Shown piece by piece: positions 34,532 to 43,205 of a stretch of DNA of 57,405 bases. The DNA lies in NCBI GenBank assembly GCA_016839365.1, contig JAEOUH010000010.1, positions 1 to 57,405 on the forward strand, written 5' to 3'. The number at the start of each line of letters is the position of its first letter. Within the stretch, counting starts at the first letter, position 1. Origin of the DNA: Candidatus Hermodarchaeota archaeon. GTDB taxonomy: Archaea; Asgardarchaeota; Hermodarchaeia; Hermodarchaeales; Hermodarchaeaceae. Below the pieces are notes generated by a model. That model worked only from the letters and a program-made list of their open reading frames with translations. It was not told the origin of the DNA and ran no database searches. A program made the translations under genes and the position numbers.

Positions 34532-36289
34532 CTAGGTCCTTTGGTGCCGTCGTCGACGTACTACTAGTATCACGATAACAACTACAACGATAACGAGAAC
34601 GATGACAGCAATGATTTGTCCCAAGAATAGCACAGCGGAAATTGTATAGAATACTGAGTCGGAATAGATTGTATGACCAGCGAAATCTCTGCCATAAACA
34701 TGAAGCTCCATGAGCCCACCCATGGCAGGTGCTGGCACCAAGGCATCGTAGCGATTACCACCTTGATAGATGAGAGGTAAACCCACCCAATTCCGGTTTT
34801 GCAATGGGTCAAAACGATATTCTATGAAAAGTAGGTCAAAACCGCTTAGACTTTGATCTATATAAACCGAAACTAAAGTCGATATTCCACTTGAGACCAC
34901 ACCAGGAACTAGAATGAGGGGTTCTCCAGGTTCATCTAAGAGCACATCAGCCATAGCGAAGATGGCGACTCGAACCTTTTCGCAATTAGCCAAGACTTGG
35001 TCAGCGTTTGGATTGAAGTAATCCCAGATGCTATGGCCCCAAGCAGATTCGTTACCATAGACTTCTAGGGTAACTGCGGGGATGTGGTAATCACCATAAA
35101 GCCAATCATCCCAAGTACCATAGGAAGGATATAGTTGAGTTGCACTCCACCATTCGAATCCAGAAGCAGCTTGTACTGCTGCACCAAGATTAGCAAAAAA
35201 GGGCTCATGATAGCTGGGTTCACTGGTATGACTCCAAGGCGTTAACAATACATCAATGCCACTGTGGAGAGACACACCGAAGGCAAGGTTAGGGTAATGA
35301 TGCAAGGTGAAGTTTAGCATTGCCTGAGTTTCGGGTTCACTGAATGGAGCTGTACCCTGGTAAATTTCTGAGCGGGGATCGCTGCTGCCTGCACTAAAGG
35401 CAACTGGGTAATTACGATTAATGTCAATTCCACCCGGTAAATCTTCACCAGTTTGACCATCACCATCAAGATCTATTCCTTCGTAGGTGTAGTAGTATTC
35501 GTCTGGATCTTCAAAGAAGGCAATGGTGAAGTCCCCGTTAACATCTTGGATCTCCCATTCATCAGCTAGCCCATCACCATCTTCGTCAGTGGGACGAAGG
35601 TTTTTCCGTTGCCAGGGGTTGATATGAAGCATTCCGAGTACATCTGGATTGAGTGTGGGAATGATATAGAGAACAAATTGTTCTAGCATTCGTTGTACTT
35701 CAGGGTCGTCAGTATGAGCAAGTAAATAGTCAAAGAAGTAGAGGGCGTTTTCAACGGTGATTGCTTCACGACCATGATGATGAGCTACAATGAGGAATCC
35801 CCGTCGTTGTGAAATGTCTCCGGGCGCTGTTATCTGGATACAAGGAATTGAGAGTCCGTTATAACTCACCCCAATGGTAAACACTTCAATAAGATCAGAG
35901 AAGTCGGTTAATCGATCAGCGATATGGGCAAGGACTTCTGAGTAGTTGTGAAAGGGACCTAGTGTGGGACCCCAATGGAGTACATCATCACCTTGTAGTG
36001 GACCAGGTGCCCCTGTATACTGATCCCATATCCAGGCGATTGTTCCTGGACTCCTTTTGAGGCTTCTGTCATACACGAAGGGTGCAGGTTTTGTTATATG
36101 CCAAATTTCCTCAGGAGTAGGTTCCAATGACATTGGTAGGGCAATTTGGAGTGAAAAAAACTGGGTTGAAAGAAAAGTGCAAATTAGTAAAAAAGCGATT
36201 ATCCGTGAAGCTCCCAATGTGATCAGCCTAATGGAAGCAAGGGTCGAATAGTCGAAAAGGCTTGCGTTTCCAGCAAAACGTTGGAGCAA
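34532..36289 (-). CDS. Membrane-anchored M14 carboxypeptidase
   Basis: A 585-residue zinc carboxypeptidase of the M14 family. An N-terminal hydrophobic segment (IIAFLLICTFLSTQFFSLQIA) is a signal or anchor. The metal site reads AHHHGREAITVEN (H-x-x-E), the later ligand is in SLHSGID, and catalytic Glu is in TLEVYGNE. An aspartate-rich insertion (DEDGDGLADEWE, DLDGDGQTGED) resembles calcium-binding loops. A C-terminal helix (LGQIIAVIVLVIVVVVIVIL) and basic tail RRRRHQRT anchor it, so the catalytic domain should lie outside the cell. It removes C-terminal residues from peptides. The start is uncertain: the longest frame opens with TTG and no ribosome site is visible. Confidence 0.85.
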   Translation of the reverse strand: MLQRFAGNASLFDYSTLASIRLITLGASRIIAFLLICTFLSTQFFSLQIALPMSLEPTPEEIWHITKPAPFVYDRSLKRSPGTIAWIWDQYTGAPGPLQGDDVLHWGPTLGPFHNYSEVLAHIADRLTDFSDLIEVFTIGVSYNGLSIPCIQITAPGDISQRRGFLIVAHHHGREAITVENALYFFDYLLAHTDDPEVQRMLEQFVLYIIPTLNPDVLGMLHINPWQRKNLRPTDEDGDGLADEWEIQDVNGDFTIAFFEDPDEYYYTYEGIDLDGDGQTGEDLPGGIDINRNYPVAFSAGSSDPRSEIYQGTAPFSEPETQAMLNFTLHHYPNLAFGVSLHSGIDVLLTPWSHTSEPSYHEPFFANLGAAVQAASGFEWWSATQLYPSYGTWDDWLYGDYHIPAVTLEVYGNESAWGHSIWDYFNPNADQVLANCEKVRVAIFAMADVLLDEPGEPLILVPGVVSSGISTLVSVYIDQSLSGFDLLFIEYRFDPLQNRNWVGLPLIYQGGNRYDALVPAPAMGGLMELHVYGRDFAGHTIYSDSVFYTISAVLFLGQIIAVIVLVIVVVVIVILVVRRRRHQRT

Positions 36290-36307
36290 GTTAAAGACAA
36301 AAACGGT

Positions 36308-36982
36308 TTAGAGAGCCTTGTATTTCTTCATCTGTTCTGTGGTAATGTGTTTGAGGATATGGTTCTTGTGTGCCATGACAAAGCGGCAGCACGGATCCCC
36401 CATGGCCCGGCAGCTTATTTCACGCGCTTGCAAGGGTATGCCAAAGCTCTCTTCACACCATCCTGCTGAATAGCCAGCATTGAAGAAACATCGGGGTGAA
36501 TGAGTTATCTCGTTTTTCTTCTCAGCGGCTTCAACTTCAAAGGAATTGAGGTGGTCATAAACGAGCAGGTAATCTTCATCGGGAGTAGGGTTGCTGATGG
36601 GGAAGATGTTAACATGCGCAAAGCCACGAAAGCTAAACTGGATTGGTCCTGCTGAGAGCATTCCAACTGGATCTTGTACATTCATGCGTTGCTGATAGTC
36701 TCGGGCATCTAATTGCCCAAAATATTTCGCTACCTCATATATGATTAAATCAGCTAGTTCTCCGCTTCCCGAGAGGGCGATTCGTTCCCGCATAGTGGTT
36801 AAAAATTCTGCAGGAAGAGCGACATAACGTTGGTTTCCAATGAGGTACTTACCTTCTTTAGGGAGATGCTGGGAGGTTTCAAAATACTTGGTGACAAAAT
36901 CCTCTGCTTTGATAAATTCATCAAGCATGTTTTTGGGAACCGTTACGGATTCTGGCTCCTTCTTATACGTAGAAGTTTGCAA
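36308..36982 (-). CDS. V4R-domain (XylR-N-like) sensor protein
   Basis: A 224-residue protein whose C-terminal part fits the V4R (4-vinyl reductase) small-molecule binding domain: a Cys/His-rich stretch with ISCRAMGDPCCRFVMAH near residues 188-204, preceded by NAGYSAGWCEESFG. The N-terminal part contains an unrelated helical segment. V4R domains bind hydrocarbons or heme-like ligands and act as sensors in archaea and in XylR. The protein has no DNA-binding domain that I can see, so it would act through a partner. The start TTG is the longest option, with GGTAGG about 6 bases upstream. Confidence 0.75.
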   Translation of the reverse strand: MQTSTYKKEPESVTVPKNMLDEFIKAEDFVTKYFETSQHLPKEGKYLIGNQRYVALPAEFLTTMRERIALSGSGELADLIIYEVAKYFGQLDARDYQQRMNVQDPVGMLSAGPIQFSFRGFAHVNIFPISNPTPDEDYLLVYDHLNSFEVEAAEKKNEITHSPRCFFNAGYSAGWCEESFGIPLQAREISCRAMGDPCCRFVMAHKNHILKHITTEQMKKYKAL

Positions 36983-37117
36983 CCTAGACGCCTACCCAGC
37001 AATTAAATTCCAGCAGTGTTGATTCTTAAAACTTTATTACCCTAGAATTCAGAGCAATTCCGTTTGCGAAAAAACCAAACCCATTAGAACTGTCTGATGA
37101 CAATCCCAGACCCTTTG

Positions 37118-37136
37118 GAAGCCATATTATGGCTTC
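37118..37136 (-). terminator. Hairpin after the MIP18-family gene
   Basis: GAAGCCA and TGGCTTC form a perfect 7-bp stem with a 5-base loop, 18 bases past the stop at 37155. No long T-run follows on the minus strand, so it may be a processing or stability element rather than a full terminator. Confidence 0.45.
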
Positions 37137-37154
37137 AGAAATATCTATGGTTGC

Positions 37155-37514
37155 CTATTCTTTGAGAATTAGTCGATCGAGAGCTCCTGAAGCATTGAGT
37201 TTCTCGATAGCAGAATTGTATTGTTCATTATTGTTAATCATGGTGTTGCAGGCATCTTCCCGCATATGGGTGCCGGGTTTCACTTGAACCGAGACTTTGC
37301 TCTTAGGAAATTCATCTTCTACCGCTTTACGAATGATGATACCAATCACTGCCCCCATGGGGCATTGAGGAACAGTAGGAGCGAATTGGATATGGATTTC
37401 ATCACCGTTGATGGTAACATCTTCTTCTGTGACAAGACCCATTTCGACGACGTTGACTGGGTGTTCAGGATCCAGAACCCGCCGCAGAACCTGTAATACA
37501 TCTTTAGTTTCCAT
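37155..37514 (-). CDS. MIP18/DUF59-family protein (SufT-like, Fe-S assembly)
   Basis: A 119-residue protein of the MIP18/DUF59 (PaaD/SufT) family. VLDPEHPVNVVEMGLVTEED at the N terminus corresponds to the D-P-E-x-x-x-x-I-x-x-L-G-L-V pattern, and the conserved cysteine appears in PTVPQCPMGAV. Family members assist assembly of iron-sulfur clusters. It lies divergent from the coiled-coil/E1 operon, next to a SufS-like desulfurase 2.5 kb away, which suggests a sulfur-handling neighbourhood. A hairpin lies past its stop. Confidence 0.85.
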   Translation of the reverse strand: METKDVLQVLRRVLDPEHPVNVVEMGLVTEEDVTINGDEIHIQFAPTVPQCPMGAVIGIIIRKAVEDEFPKSKVSVQVKPGTHMREDACNTMINNNEQYNSAIEKLNASGALDRLILKE

Positions 37515-37702
37515 GGCAACCAGCTTCCTTTTGGATTGAGGATTCGATATGAAGATTGCCTTTAAAAGCTATGGTTTCTTGAAATTAAAAAAACTGTGTA
37601 GGTTTTAGCTACGAAGTGAGATTTTTCTAATCTGCAGCAAACCTTATCTAGGTTCGATAGCTCAACTAAGGCTAGAAGGGTTCCGCAAAAAAGGTTGGTT
37701 AA

Positions 37703-39214
37703 ATGACACAAGAAGCTCCTTTTCAACGTTCAGAAGAACTTAAGCGCCAAATCGAAGCATTGACCACAAGTCTCGTTGATGCGATCGATGTCTTGGTTCG
37801 GGATCTTCAGCGTAGCCTGATGATGATAGCTGACCGTGTAGAACAACGGATGGAACAGATTGGTTTTGGACGCCTGAGTGGACCAATCGTCAACGATGTA
37901 CGGGAAGGTGTCACCTCCGAGTCGAAAAGATTCAGCGAACAGGCTCGGGCTAAGATTCAAGAGGTTACACAGGCCAAAGCTGGACTGTCGGGTGCAGCAG
38001 ACCAATTAGGTGCGTTAGCTTCAATGACTGAGGCGGAACGTGAGGAGCTTCGAAAACGACTAAGCGAAGAGATTGCCGCATCACAAAAGACCCGTGGAGA
38101 ACTGGAGAAGGAATTAGCTGATGCCCGGGTTAAGATTGCTGATTTAGAGAAGCAAATGCAGTCACGGTCCACCCGCGATGCACGACGGATCGATAAGCTC
38201 CAAGAAACGAACAAGCAGTTATCTGAATCCTTGAAAAAAGCCGAAGCGGAATTACTGAAGATTCAAGAGGAGAGCAAAAAAGCACTTAGTGAACGCCAAG
38301 CCGCTGTCACGCAGGTCGATGAATTGAATGCGAAGCTGGCTGCAGCCACGGCTGCTGCGTCTACAGCTGCTGCAGCAGCAACTGCTTCAAAGAAAAAGCT
38401 TCAAGATGAAATCACCTCACTGAAATCAGAACTTCAAAAGGCTCAGGATTTCAAAGGTAAGCTTGAACAACAAATACAGGAACAGGGTCAAAAGCTTCAA
38501 GCCTCTGAAGCGAAATTAGAAACCGCAGAACAACAAGTTGTTGAGCTCAAACAATCTGTCACAAAGCTGGACGAAGTGACAGCCCAAGCTGAATTAGATA
38601 CAGAAAAATTCGCTACTGTCCAAAAAGAATTGAAAGCCGCCAAGACTGAAACTGCTGAAGCGAATAAACAAATCGCAGACTTGGAGAGCCAACTGCAAGA
38701 AATGAGTAGCCTGAAAGAAGCACACGAAGCTAAAATAGCAGACCTTGAAGAACGGCAAAAGGGTCTTCAGGCAGTATCCAAAGACCGTGATGCGCTTAGT
38801 AAGGATAAGGAAGATTTAGAGAAACAACTCGAAAAAGCTCTAGCAGAAATCGAGAAGATGAAAGAGGAATATGCACGATTCGCTGAGGTTCGAGACCGCT
38901 TACAAGCATTGGAGGCGCGGAGCAGAATTCAGGATATTCTACTTAAAAAGGATCAGCACTACATTGTACTGACTACATTTGCTACGAAAATAGTAGAAGG
39001 CAAATACAACGTTTCAGCTAAGGACCTTGGATTCAGTCCATCCTTGGGCATTTCCCTAGCTGCTTGGCTTGACAAATTCTTCCTTGACCTCCAAGAAGAA
39101 GAGTTAGTCACCATTCACCGAACAGTTGGACGGGGACTACCCTCAGCAAATGTTGAGGTCAATAAAAAAGGTCGACAGCTTTTTGAAGAGGCAAAACAGA
39201 TGGCAGCCCTCTAA
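37703..39214 (+). CDS. Long coiled-coil protein with C-terminal globular domain
   Basis: A 503-residue protein. Residues 10-60 are a helical head, residues about 100-405 are an uninterrupted coiled coil rich in Glu, Lys, Ala and Gln with an Ala/Thr block (AAATAAASTAAAAATASKKK), and residues 410-503 form a compact domain with alternating helices and strands (KKDQHYIVLTTFATKIVEGK to the end), possibly winged-helix. It resembles SMC or tropomyosin-like rods but lacks a nucleotide-binding head. The gene is followed 20 bases later by the E1-like gene, with a GAGGAGG ribosome site, so the two are one operon. Function unknown; a scaffold role is an inference. Confidence 0.85.
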   Translation: MTQEAPFQRSEELKRQIEALTTSLVDAIDVLVRDLQRSLMMIADRVEQRMEQIGFGRLSGPIVNDVREGVTSESKRFSEQARAKIQEVTQAKAGLSGAADQLGALASMTEAEREELRKRLSEEIAASQKTRGELEKELADARVKIADLEKQMQSRSTRDARRIDKLQETNKQLSESLKKAEAELLKIQEESKKALSERQAAVTQVDELNAKLAAATAAASTAAAAATASKKKLQDEITSLKSELQKAQDFKGKLEQQIQEQGQKLQASEAKLETAEQQVVELKQSVTKLDEVTAQAELDTEKFATVQKELKAAKTETAEANKQIADLESQLQEMSSLKEAHEAKIADLEERQKGLQAVSKDRDALSKDKEDLEKQLEKALAEIEKMKEEYARFAEVRDRLQALEARSRIQDILLKKDQHYIVLTTFATKIVEGKYNVSAKDLGFSPSLGISLAAWLDKFFLDLQEEELVTIHRTVGRGLPSANVEVNKKGRQLFEEAKQMAAL

Positions 39215-39234
39215 TCCTATTTGAGGAGGCTTTT

Positions 39235-39987
39235 ATGCCAAAGATTCCTGACCGGTATTCCCGATTTGTCGTTCTTCGTGATGTTGGACCTAAAGGATTC
39301 CAGAAAATCCGGAATGCCAAAGTCGCTGTTATTGGTATTGGAGGGCTGGGAAGTATATCTTCTACCAAATTGGTTACACTAGGTATTGGGTCCCTTCGGA
39401 TGATTGATCCTGATACTGTTGATGCCACTAATCTTCAGCGCCAATTTCTCTACAGAGAAAAAGATGTGGGTAACCCTAAGGTACATCTGGCTGCCCGCCG
39501 TTTACAACCACTCAATCCAAATGTGAAAATCGAACCAATTAAACAACAACTCACCGCAGACACTGTTGATGAACTCATAAAAGGCGTCGAAGTCGTTGTG
39601 GATGGGCTTGATCGATTTGCCCCACGCTACTTACTTAACCAGGCTTGCTGTAGACAAGGGATTCCATATGTGTTCGCTGGAGCATTAGGAGCTACAGGAA
39701 ACATTAGCACCATTCTTCCGGGGAAAACTGCTTGTTTGGAATGCATCTACGGTGGTGTTGATGATGCCCAACAACCTACTTGTGAAACAATCGGTGTGTA
39801 CCCCACGCTACTCGGGGTGGTAGCAAATATCCAGGTTCATGAAGCGCTTCACCTCATCCTAGGATTACCCCCGCGCTTGGCGGGACACATCCTTTTCATT
39901 GATCTCAATGAGCTCAGGTTTGATCAATTTCCAATCGCACGTCACGATGATTGTCCTGTTTGTGGAGATTGTCAAGCCCCTAAGTGA
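39235..39987 (+). CDS. E1-like adenylating enzyme (MoeB/ThiF family)
   Basis: A 250-residue ThiF/MoeB/E1-type enzyme. Seen: ATP-binding VAVIGIGGLGS (about 30-40), the NLQRQFLY motif (about 66-73), the Asp-containing DGLDRFAPRYLLNQACC region, and two zinc Cys pairs, CLEC (about 163) and CPVCGDC (about 240). A conserved CETIGVYPTLLGV segment covers the usual catalytic-loop position. Such enzymes adenylate the C terminus of ubiquitin-like proteins (MoaD, ThiS, SAMP) for sulfur transfer or protein tagging. GAGGAGG lies 8 bases before ATG 39235. It shares an operon with the coiled-coil gene and ends 2 bases from the convergent desulfurase gene. Confidence 0.9.
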   Translation: MPKIPDRYSRFVVLRDVGPKGFQKIRNAKVAVIGIGGLGSISSTKLVTLGIGSLRMIDPDTVDATNLQRQFLYREKDVGNPKVHLAARRLQPLNPNVKIEPIKQQLTADTVDELIKGVEVVVDGLDRFAPRYLLNQACCRQGIPYVFAGALGATGNISTILPGKTACLECIYGGVDDAQQPTCETIGVYPTLLGVVANIQVHEALHLILGLPPRLAGHILFIDLNELRFDQFPIARHDDCPVCGDCQAPK

Positions 39988-39989
39988 AT

Positions 39990-41264
39990 CTAAGCTGCCA
40001 AAGTTTTGATAGCTTCAATCAGGGTGTCAACTTCCTCAATCAGGTTGTAATAGTGGAAGCTGGAGCGGACATTGCCATTGTACTGGTCGAGGACAGCGAG
40101 AAGTCGCATGAGGGGTTGACAGCAATGGTGTCCTGCACGAGTTAGGATCTTCCACTGGGAATCTAGCGCTAGGCTTACATCATGTGAGATCCAGCCATTG
40201 ATGTTGAAGCAGACAGCCCCCACTTTCCAGGTCATATCCTCTTTGGGACCATAGACAATTACATTGGGGATGTCTCGGATACCTTCAAGAAGATGCTTTG
40301 TCAGTTTTTGCTCGTGTGCTGCAACTCTTTCAACACCTATGCGATTCAGATACTTGACTGCTGCACCAAGAGCAATTAATCCGATGATATTTGGAGTACC
40401 CGCATCCCAACGTCGGGCACGATGATCACTCCGTAACATGTAATCGTCTGCAGTTACCGTAGCAATTACTCCTCCACCCACTTCGGTGGGGGCCATACGT
40501 CGTAGCAATTCATCTCGAACGTAGAGTCCTCCGGTTCCTGGTGGTCCGAGTGGACCCTTATGACCTGAGAAGGAGTAGAAATCACACCCTAAGGCTTTGA
40601 CATTAAGGGGTAGATGGCCTGCGCCTTGTGCCCCATCAATGAAAACTAGACAACTGGGATTGGCGGACTTTATGGTTCGAATGATAGCGGGGACATCATG
40701 TTTGGTGCCCATGGCATTGGAGGCATGTTGAAACGCCACAAGCTTTGTGTGTTCATCCACTGCTTCAGCAAACATGTCTGGTGTTAGGCGTCCTTCCATT
40801 GTTGGGGGGATAGTTTGGAATTGAGCGTTGACATGTTTCGCTAACCGCATCCAAGGCAAGAAATTCGAATGGTGCTCTAAGAGTGTAGTCAGAATTTTGC
40901 TCTCAGTGGTCCACTTCACCAAGGGAGGGGCGAATTTAAAACCGGTGCTCCATCGATTGAGGAACTGATGTTCTAAGGCGTAAGCGACATGGTTTGCAGC
41001 TTGGGTCTGATTTCTTGTGAAGATGAACTCTTCAACATCGCAATGTAATAGATTGGTTGCGATTTCCTCTCGGGCAGCATCACAAACGTCAGAGGCTTTT
41101 GCGGCAATGGAGTAAGCCCCCCTTTCCACATTTGCACAATACTCTTCAAAATACTCAATAGTGGCATCGATGACAGGACTTGGAACAGGGGTCGTGGCAG
41201 CATTGTCGAAATAAATGTACTGCTGTGTAATGGGTAGATCCCTACGCATGTCTTCAGGTTTCAT
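39990..41264 (-). CDS. Cysteine desulfurase (SufS-like)
   Basis: A 424-residue class V aminotransferase-fold desulfurase that takes sulfur from L-cysteine onto an active-site cysteine as persulfide. The PLP-lysine region reads FYSFSGHKGPLGPPGTGGLY, the N terminus shows YIYFDNAATTPVPSPV, and the catalytic cysteine sits in the C-terminal AGHHCCQPLMRL, as in SufS. It supplies sulfur for Fe-S clusters, thiolated tRNA or ubiquitin-like carriers. It is convergent with the E1-like gene 2 bases away and divergent from a Cys-rich HTH regulator, so a shared sulfur pathway is likely. Confidence 0.9.
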   Translation of the reverse strand: MKPEDMRRDLPITQQYIYFDNAATTPVPSPVIDATIEYFEEYCANVERGAYSIAAKASDVCDAAREEIATNLLHCDVEEFIFTRNQTQAANHVAYALEHQFLNRWSTGFKFAPPLVKWTTESKILTTLLEHHSNFLPWMRLAKHVNAQFQTIPPTMEGRLTPDMFAEAVDEHTKLVAFQHASNAMGTKHDVPAIIRTIKSANPSCLVFIDGAQGAGHLPLNVKALGCDFYSFSGHKGPLGPPGTGGLYVRDELLRRMAPTEVGGGVIATVTADDYMLRSDHRARRWDAGTPNIIGLIALGAAVKYLNRIGVERVAAHEQKLTKHLLEGIRDIPNVIVYGPKEDMTWKVGAVCFNINGWISHDVSLALDSQWKILTRAGHHCCQPLMRLLAVLDQYNGNVRSSFHYYNLIEEVDTLIEAIKTLAA

Positions 41265-41442
41265 ACAAGGCCTCCAGAGATTACATCTTAATGACTAATA
41301 TAATACCTGACTTAATTGAGATTACCCTTGAAAATATTCGTATTATAATTACATTTCTTCTTCACATAAACAAGTGAAAAAATTGCCAATGCGAGAGGAT
41401 TAGTGAGTGCCCAAGACTTAAATTGGATATCATAAGCATGAC

Positions 41443-41455
41443 TTAACAATGTTAA
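41443..41455. promoter_or_regulatory. Palindrome upstream of the Cys-rich HTH gene
   Basis: TTAAC-AAT-GTTAA, a perfect 5-bp inverted repeat with a 3-base centre, lies 35 bases before the ATG of the HTH regulator and in the divergent region with the desulfurase gene. It is a candidate operator for autoregulation and for control of the desulfurase gene. Confidence 0.4.
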
Positions 41456-41489
41456 TATGAATACCTAGTGGATATGGAGGTTTTGGATC

Positions 41490-41840
41490 ATGGCATTTCC
41501 TTGTGAAAATGTTGTATGGAAAGCGCTGCCAGCGATTAAGTCGGCGTTAGCAAGAGTGCTAGTTAAAGAGGGAATGACTCAGGTCCAGGTCTCCAAAGTG
41601 TTGGGAACTACAGAGGCTACTATCTCCCATTATATGAAAGGCGAAAGGGGTTCATCCGTTGTGTTAGGCCAACATGTCCAAGAGATGGTTGATGATTTGG
41701 CGAAGAAAATCAGTAACGGCTCCCTTTCTGAAGAGCAGATAACCAAGGGTGTGTGCAGTATCTGCCAGCTAGTACGTGAGTCTTGTGCGGTATGCGGTGC
41801 TGAGACAGCAGCAGATTGCTCGCATTGTGCGCATACGTAA
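41490..41840 (+). CDS. HTH regulator with C-terminal cysteine cluster
   Basis: A 116-residue DNA-binding protein. Residues 12-60 form a helix-turn-helix of the XRE/Cro type (EGMTQVQVSKVLGTTEATIS), and the C-terminal quarter carries CSICQLVRESCAVCGAETA followed by CSHC, three CxxC pairs suited to zinc or an Fe-S cluster. The ribosome site GGAGG lies 9 bases before the ATG. It is divergent from the SufS-like gene, so sensing of Fe-S or redox state is an attractive guess. Archaeal relatives with a similar C-terminal cluster are known but uncharacterised. Confidence 0.82.
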   Translation: MAFPCENVVWKALPAIKSALARVLVKEGMTQVQVSKVLGTTEATISHYMKGERGSSVVLGQHVQEMVDDLAKKISNGSLSEEQITKGVCSICQLVRESCAVCGAETAADCSHCAHT

Positions 41841-41920
41841 CGCTAGCTAAACCGAAGTCTTTTGAGTAGTTACCGAACAAGTAAAGGAGAATGATAATTC
41901 GGGTTAGGTGACCCTTTTTC

Positions 41921-43135
41921 GTGCCATCCTTACGAGAACTTCTCCGTCATGAAGGTGTTGCAGCCTTCGTTGTCTTCTTGGCATTTTGTAGTATTGTGTG
42001 GATCATTTTTCTTTCGTATTCGTGGGGGGTCGACTTCGTACCTCGTCTTGCATTGGATGATGATACGATGCACAAAACCGTCATTTATTATATGCTGCAT
42101 GGAGAGGATTTCTATACGGCATGGCGGCATGCAGCTCTTGTCACAGGAGACTTGGGGGATCTGAGGATTTATCGGACGCCATTAATCTTTTATCCAGTAG
42201 TCTTTCTAACGGGATGGGCGGGATCCAGCTTTATTTTTCCACTCAGCGTTCTTTGTGTCCTAGTGGCAGCGCTTAATCTAATTCTAACCTTTTGGGTTGT
42301 CCGGAACATCACTGGATCAGGTTGGGCAGCTTTAGCGGCGACTTTCATTCAATATGCCTTTTTCTTCAATGTCATCCCACTATTTCAAATTGCATTATTT
42401 GCGATGCCCTTTGTGATATTAGCCGTGTATTGGGCATGGACCGAGCATCCATGGCTTGCTGGCGGATTCATTGCCATCGCTTTTCTCATCAAGGAAACTT
42501 TTCTTTTTGCCCTTCCGGCGATTCTCATTTTCTTCGCGTTGCGGCGACAGGGACGTTCAGTAGGAATTATGATTATGATTTTCATAGCCGCTGTAGGTCT
42601 CTACTTGGTCCACACACTCATCGCCCAGCCCATCCCTGATCCCTCGATGATGTTGACAGCTAGTCCACCTGAATTCTTCATCAATTTAGCTGGATTTCTC
42701 TGGTTTGGATTCGGTGTAATCTATTATAATGTCATTGCCCCAGCCGCTTTCCAAGGCTACTATCCTTCGAATCCAGTCCCAGCGTTTTTACCATTACCCC
42801 TTTTCAATGGTATCTTAATGCTTCAAGTTATTCTTGTCTGGGGAACTATCAGCTGGTGGTTTATCCGAGTTATTCGTAAGCATGTGCGCCCTCCCATTCC
42901 TCTCCTGTTCCTAGCTCTGTTACTGTGGCTCGTTCCGGTTATTTTCGCTGCCACGACGCATGTGAGTGATTTTGCCTTGTATTGGGTTGATTACGCGATA
43001 TGGCGGTGGTTCGGGGCATCTTATGTGGGATTTTCACTCCTTGTGGGTCTAAGTTGGACGGATATACGATCAATCTTCACCAAACCCTCGGAACACACTT
43101 CAACTAACCATCCTGTGACTGGTGATTTGGGATGA
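41921..43135 (+). CDS. GT-C-type multi-spanning membrane protein
   Basis: A 404-residue membrane protein with about ten helices. An acidic motif ALDDDTMHKTVIYYMLHG lies in the first outer loop, as in GT-C glycosyltransferases such as the PMT/DUF2029-like enzymes that use lipid-linked sugars. The substrate and acceptor are unknown. The start is GTG 41921, a weak site. It follows the HTH gene by about 80 bases and ends 278 bases before the convergent WD40 gene; that gap contains the candidate RNA described below. Confidence 0.75.
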   Translation: MPSLRELLRHEGVAAFVVFLAFCSIVWIIFLSYSWGVDFVPRLALDDDTMHKTVIYYMLHGEDFYTAWRHAALVTGDLGDLRIYRTPLIFYPVVFLTGWAGSSFIFPLSVLCVLVAALNLILTFWVVRNITGSGWAALAATFIQYAFFFNVIPLFQIALFAMPFVILAVYWAWTEHPWLAGGFIAIAFLIKETFLFALPAILIFFALRRQGRSVGIMIMIFIAAVGLYLVHTLIAQPIPDPSMMLTASPPEFFINLAGFLWFGFGVIYYNVIAPAAFQGYYPSNPVPAFLPLPLFNGILMLQVILVWGTISWWFIRVIRKHVRPPIPLLFLALLLWLVPVIFAATTHVSDFALYWVDYAIWRWFGASYVGFSLLVGLSWTDIRSIFTKPSEHTSTNHPVTGDLG

Positions 43136-43175
43136 AAATGGCTCAAGACCGTTGTGCCTTCATTTACACAAGTAG

Positions 43176-43184
43176 TATAAAAAG
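43176..43184 (+). promoter_or_regulatory. TATA box of the candidate RNA gene
   Basis: TATAAAAAG lies in the gap between two convergent genes, about 26 bases before the base-paired start of the candidate RNA. No protein gene on the plus strand follows closely. Confidence 0.5.
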
Positions 43185-43205
43185 TAGCCAACGACCATAA
43201 GAATC

